Assembly (NCBI RefSeq): GCF_900088415.1
Contig: NZ_FLLQ01000007.1
Coordinates: forward strand, 62,001-126,000
Source of the DNA: Vibrio mediterranei
Lineage (GTDB): Bacteria; Pseudomonadota; Gammaproteobacteria; Enterobacterales; Vibrionaceae
Length of the DNA stretch: 64,000 nucleotides
Direction of reading: 5' to 3'
A model generated the notes under the pieces. That model searched no databases and was not told where the DNA came from. It worked only from the letters and a program-made list of their open reading frames with translations. The translations under genes were made by a program, and so were the position numbers. Below are positions 61,421 through 64,000 of this stretch, piece after piece. Positions within the stretch are counted from its first letter, which is position 1. Each line of letters begins with the position of its first letter.

Positions 61421-63629
61421 ATTGTGTTACACCTGCAATCACTGAAGGCTCTCCTGTCACCTCAGGCATACTACCGATATCGGCACTACCCGTGACAGAA
61501 GTTGGTACCGCTACGGCAGGGTCTTGCAAGGTTAATGCGTTGCACTCAGACGTTGCCAAAGGTTTCATCAACTCTTCAATTTCACGAGCTTTTATAACGT
61601 ATTGACTGCTTCCTCCCATAACTACGCCATCGCCGATTGAAAAGGCAGCACGATAATGGTCGTCCTCGTCATTTTTGATACTTGGAATGCCCCATAGATC
61701 ACCATTCCCTCCATAGTTAAGCATAAAGGTTTGGTTTGCATAATCACCAGCATCACCATTTCGGTCATTGTTAGTGGTATGAACATAACTAAACTGAATT
61801 GGGCGGTCGAAACTGACAATATCCCCCGATTCATTACGTACTGTAGTCAATCGATTCCACTCATTGACCCCTGTTTCCCACACATAAAATTCTTGCACAA
61901 CGTTAGGATCGTAGATTTCCCATGGATTAGAAATAGACTGTGACGATAGAACCATTGGCCCTGTTCTCAACCCCCAATGGTGTGGTGTAGATTCAAGGCT
62001 TGATGAGGTGATAGACGAGTCGAAGTGAACCGCTTCGCCGCTGGCTACGCTAACGAGCGTCAGTGCATTAACACCATCAATCGAGAACGTAAACTGATAC
62101 GCGGTGCCATGCTCAGTTTCAAATGGGCTATTCTCTCCCCAATATTGGGTGATATGTTGGTCATCAATGGTACCTATAGGGCAATTATCGTAACAAGTTA
62201 GCGTAATGGTACCGTTGTTAGGAAGTGCAGCATCACCGCTTTGTGACCCATCAATAAAGGTTTGGACATAGTAAGTTATACTATCCTCTCCATTAAGATA
62301 CTTCACCTCTCCGCCGAGCTGCTCAGAATACATATATAGACTGTCGTAATCGCTAAGCGATATTACGATTGGTGTTTCTAGCTGAGTCACACTCGGACCA
62401 TTATCCGTCCAAGACAGCTTACCAACTTTCACGAATTGTTGATTGCTATAGTTCACGACCCATTGATCGAAAGAGCTGTCTTGATAGACATCATCATCCC
62501 AATAGTTAAAGTCGATCCCAGCTAATTCAGTGAGCGCTAACGAGTTCACTGTGTTCTTTATTAGACGACCCGGTGCTGTCACGATAGTCAGAGTTTCCTG
62601 CTGTTCGTCGTTATCTTTCACTACGGTGTCACCATTACTGAACTGATGGCCGCTTTCGGTCCAAAGCCCCCAGTAACCTATAAAACCATAGCTATCGTTA
62701 TTACCATTATCCGTAGAGTCATAACGAATAGGAAAACCGCTATTGAGTTCGACCGCAGCTCCTGTCGTTGCGCCAAATAAGTCGTAACGATGAACGTGTG
62801 ATGTAAACTCAGTACGACTCAAGCATTGAGTGCCAGTTGCAAAGTCTCCTGACTTGTAAGGCAAATCATCAAAACTACCATTGGTGCTCTGAACTAATAC
62901 GCGATTTTCATTAAACGCGAGTGCAAACGTCTGACCTCCACTACCATATTGACCGGAGTATTCCATCCCCGTTAACGCAACACCCGTAGTTTTATCTTCT
63001 GACATGACCACACTGGCACATTGTTTATAGCTTTCGTTACCACCGTGGCTACCCTGCTCATAAAGTGTGAAACCAATTTGGCCATCAAGATCGGAGATAG
63101 TTTGGACTTCACCTCCTCCTGATTGATTGTTTTGGTCAAAATTATCAAAGAAGTCGAAGTTAAAGGTGAAGTCACCAAATGGATTAGCATCAGTAGAGCC
63201 ATTGCGGATTTCCGCTTTGAACTTAATCGCTTGTTCCCCTTCGTCACTTTGTCCCATATCTGGAAGCCATACACTGACGAGTAGCGGGTCTGAGTCAGAC
63301 TCTCGAACAACCGTACTTACCGCCTTCATTAATTGTGTTTGATTACTCGCGCCTGATGATTGTCCGCTATCACCGGATTTATCTTCGTCAAAGCACACCG
63401 ATTCATCAGCTAACACCAAGTAAGGCCCTTGGTTAGCGAACTCGACACTGTTGAACTGCGCCGTAAAACACAGAATGCTGTTCACGAGTTCAATAGGTTC
63501 TAATGCTTCGTTCCAGACATGTGTACGCTGCTCTGCGAGCGTATAGTCTGTACCCGCGTCGTTGTATGCGGCTTGAATAGTGACAGGAGCTAGCGCCAAG
63601 GCAAGTGGAATTAGTTTAGTCGTTTTCAT
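61419..63629 (-). CDS. Large secreted beta-rich protein, function unknown
   Basis: A 736-residue protein with a Sec signal (MKTTKLIPLALALAPVTIQA). It is rich in Asp, Gly, Asn and aromatic residues (FGDFTFNFDFFDNFDQ, WGLWTESGHQFSNGD), and has few Lys. There are six or more cysteines that may pair in the periplasm or outside the cell. No domain is recognised. It overlaps by 14 bp, and is probably coupled to, the small lipoprotein at 63616-63792. Confidence 0.7.
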   Translation of the reverse strand: MKTTKLIPLALALAPVTIQAAYNDAGTDYTLAEQRTHVWNEALEPIELVNSILCFTAQFNSVEFANQGPYLVLADESVCFDEDKSGDSGQSSGASNQTQLMKAVSTVVRESDSDPLLVSVWLPDMGQSDEGEQAIKFKAEIRNGSTDANPFGDFTFNFDFFDNFDQNNQSGGGEVQTISDLDGQIGFTLYEQGSHGGNESYKQCASVVMSEDKTTGVALTGMEYSGQYGSGGQTFALAFNENRVLVQSTNGSFDDLPYKSGDFATGTQCLSRTEFTSHVHRYDLFGATTGAAVELNSGFPIRYDSTDNGNNDSYGFIGYWGLWTESGHQFSNGDTVVKDNDEQQETLTIVTAPGRLIKNTVNSLALTELAGIDFNYWDDDVYQDSSFDQWVVNYSNQQFVKVGKLSWTDNGPSVTQLETPIVISLSDYDSLYMYSEQLGGEVKYLNGEDSITYYVQTFIDGSQSGDAALPNNGTITLTCYDNCPIGTIDDQHITQYWGENSPFETEHGTAYQFTFSIDGVNALTLVSVASGEAVHFDSSITSSSLESTPHHWGLRTGPMVLSSQSISNPWEIYDPNVVQEFYVWETGVNEWNRLTTVRNESGDIVSFDRPIQFSYVHTTNNDRNGDAGDYANQTFMLNYGGNGDLWGIPSIKNDEDDHYRAAFSIGDGVVMGGSSQYVIKAREIEELMKPLATSECNALTLQDPAVAVPTSVTGSADIGSMPEVTGEPSVIAGVTQ

Positions 63630-63792
63630 TGGTCACTACCTCCAATTGTTCAGGCAGCGAAAGCTGAGATGTCGGAATGGTTTGAGTCTGTGTCTGATTA
63701 CCTGAGCTGGAGTCTCCCCCACTTCCATTACAACCGAAGAGTAGTCCTAGGACAAAGGTAGCGATTACTGCTTGGATATGAAGTCGTTTCAT
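63616..63792 (-). CDS. 58-residue lipoprotein coupled to the large secreted protein
   Basis: Too short for many gene callers: MKRLHIQAVIATFVLGLLFGCN then a polar, Gly/Ser/Gln/Thr-rich tail. LLFGC is a lipobox (Cys21). The Shine-Dalgarno GGAGGAG is 3-4 bp before the ATG. The stop overlaps the start of the 736-residue protein, whose own GGAGG lies inside this gene. Confidence 0.7.
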   Translation of the reverse strand: MKRLHIQAVIATFVLGLLFGCNGSGGDSSSGNQTQTQTIPTSQLSLPEQLEVVTNEND

Positions 63793-64000
63793 ATCTCCTC
63801 CTTGTAATTCAACTTACGAACGTAATTCGCGCCAACTAACCTTATTTATAATGTGGTTATAAATACCCTAGGATAATGAAAACATAAGTTTATAGAACAA
63901 AATCCCATATACATATGGCATTTGCTTATAAACCATACAATTTACATGGTTTATGTAGGTAAATTACAATATATGTAAAAACAGCACTATTGTATGACAA
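63793..64000. promoter_or_regulatory. Promoter-side sequence of the lipoprotein operon
   Basis: 208 bp of A/T-rich DNA to the end of the window. ATATACATATGGCAT and nearby T-rich tracts could contain the leftward promoter. No gene is seen. Confidence 0.3.

Noticed and set aside
1..64000. tRNA genes, rRNA genes or CRISPR arrays
   Set aside because: No cloverleaf-like conserved segments, rRNA sequence or regularly spaced repeats were seen.

Overview
The window is a piece of a Vibrio chromosome (Gammaproteobacteria). The order relV - ihfA - pheT - pheS, the nrf nitrite-to-ammonia operon, ppsR/ppsA, tpm, an emrD-type exporter and the general protein style all fit that genus. I see no rRNA, tRNA, CRISPR array or insertion sequence.

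Layout. 1-4.2 kb: end of a fructosamine-kinase-family gene, then leftward accessory genes (several GNAT acetyltransferases, a GNAT-HAD fusion, a GFA protein, a LysE-type exporter). 4.5-15.2 kb: a 10.6-kb integrated element. 15.3-18.5 kb: Dabb protein, MscS channel, SYLF-like lipoprotein. 18.5-24.7 kb: leftward run of accessory genes (APH-like kinase, five GNATs, DUF1801, ASCH, and a patatin/lysophospholipase fusion). 24.7-31.4 kb: nrfBCDEF facing nrfA across a control region with CRP-, Fur- and NarP-like sites. 31.5-40.9 kb: fpr, a diiron protein/KAS III pair, an nrfG-like gene, ppsR, ppsA, a YwqK-like repeat protein, tpm. 41-46.2 kb: relV, ihfA, pheT, pheS. 46.4-64 kb: methyltransferase, GNATs, Kef antiporter with its ancillary subunit, MATE and EmrD exporters, a ribosome-hibernation-type protein, a second MscS, a periplasmic-sensor diguanylate cyclase, an orphan TRAP binding protein, LysE exporter, and a lipoprotein/large secreted protein pair.

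The main discovery is the 10.6-kb element. A large serine recombinase has inserted it into the ribosome-rescue gene arfB, right after the codons of the catalytic GGQ motif. The host gene is cut into a 5' piece (15131-15268) and a 3' piece (4209-4527). The element carries its own complete arfB (14728-15138) at the end next to the host promoter, so that the truncated host reading frame ends at the start codon of the replacement copy. Joining the two element ends rebuilds an attP with an exact dyad (TCTAGTAT - 10 nt - TT - 10 nt - ATACTAGA), and joining the host ends rebuilds an uninterrupted arfB. The element therefore breaks a conserved gene and repairs the damage with its own copy.

Inside the element are a RepA/AAA-type helicase with a PD-(D/E)xK-like protein and small genes, a DUF5681/TerS-like protein, a small serine resolvase with candidate res repeats, two HEPN-motif proteins and a frameshifted Abi_C-like gene (probable defence cargo), and two copies of an unusual four-site repeat array. 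There are no structural, lysis or conjugation genes, which suggests a phage satellite or a mobilizable defence island. This last assignment is inference.
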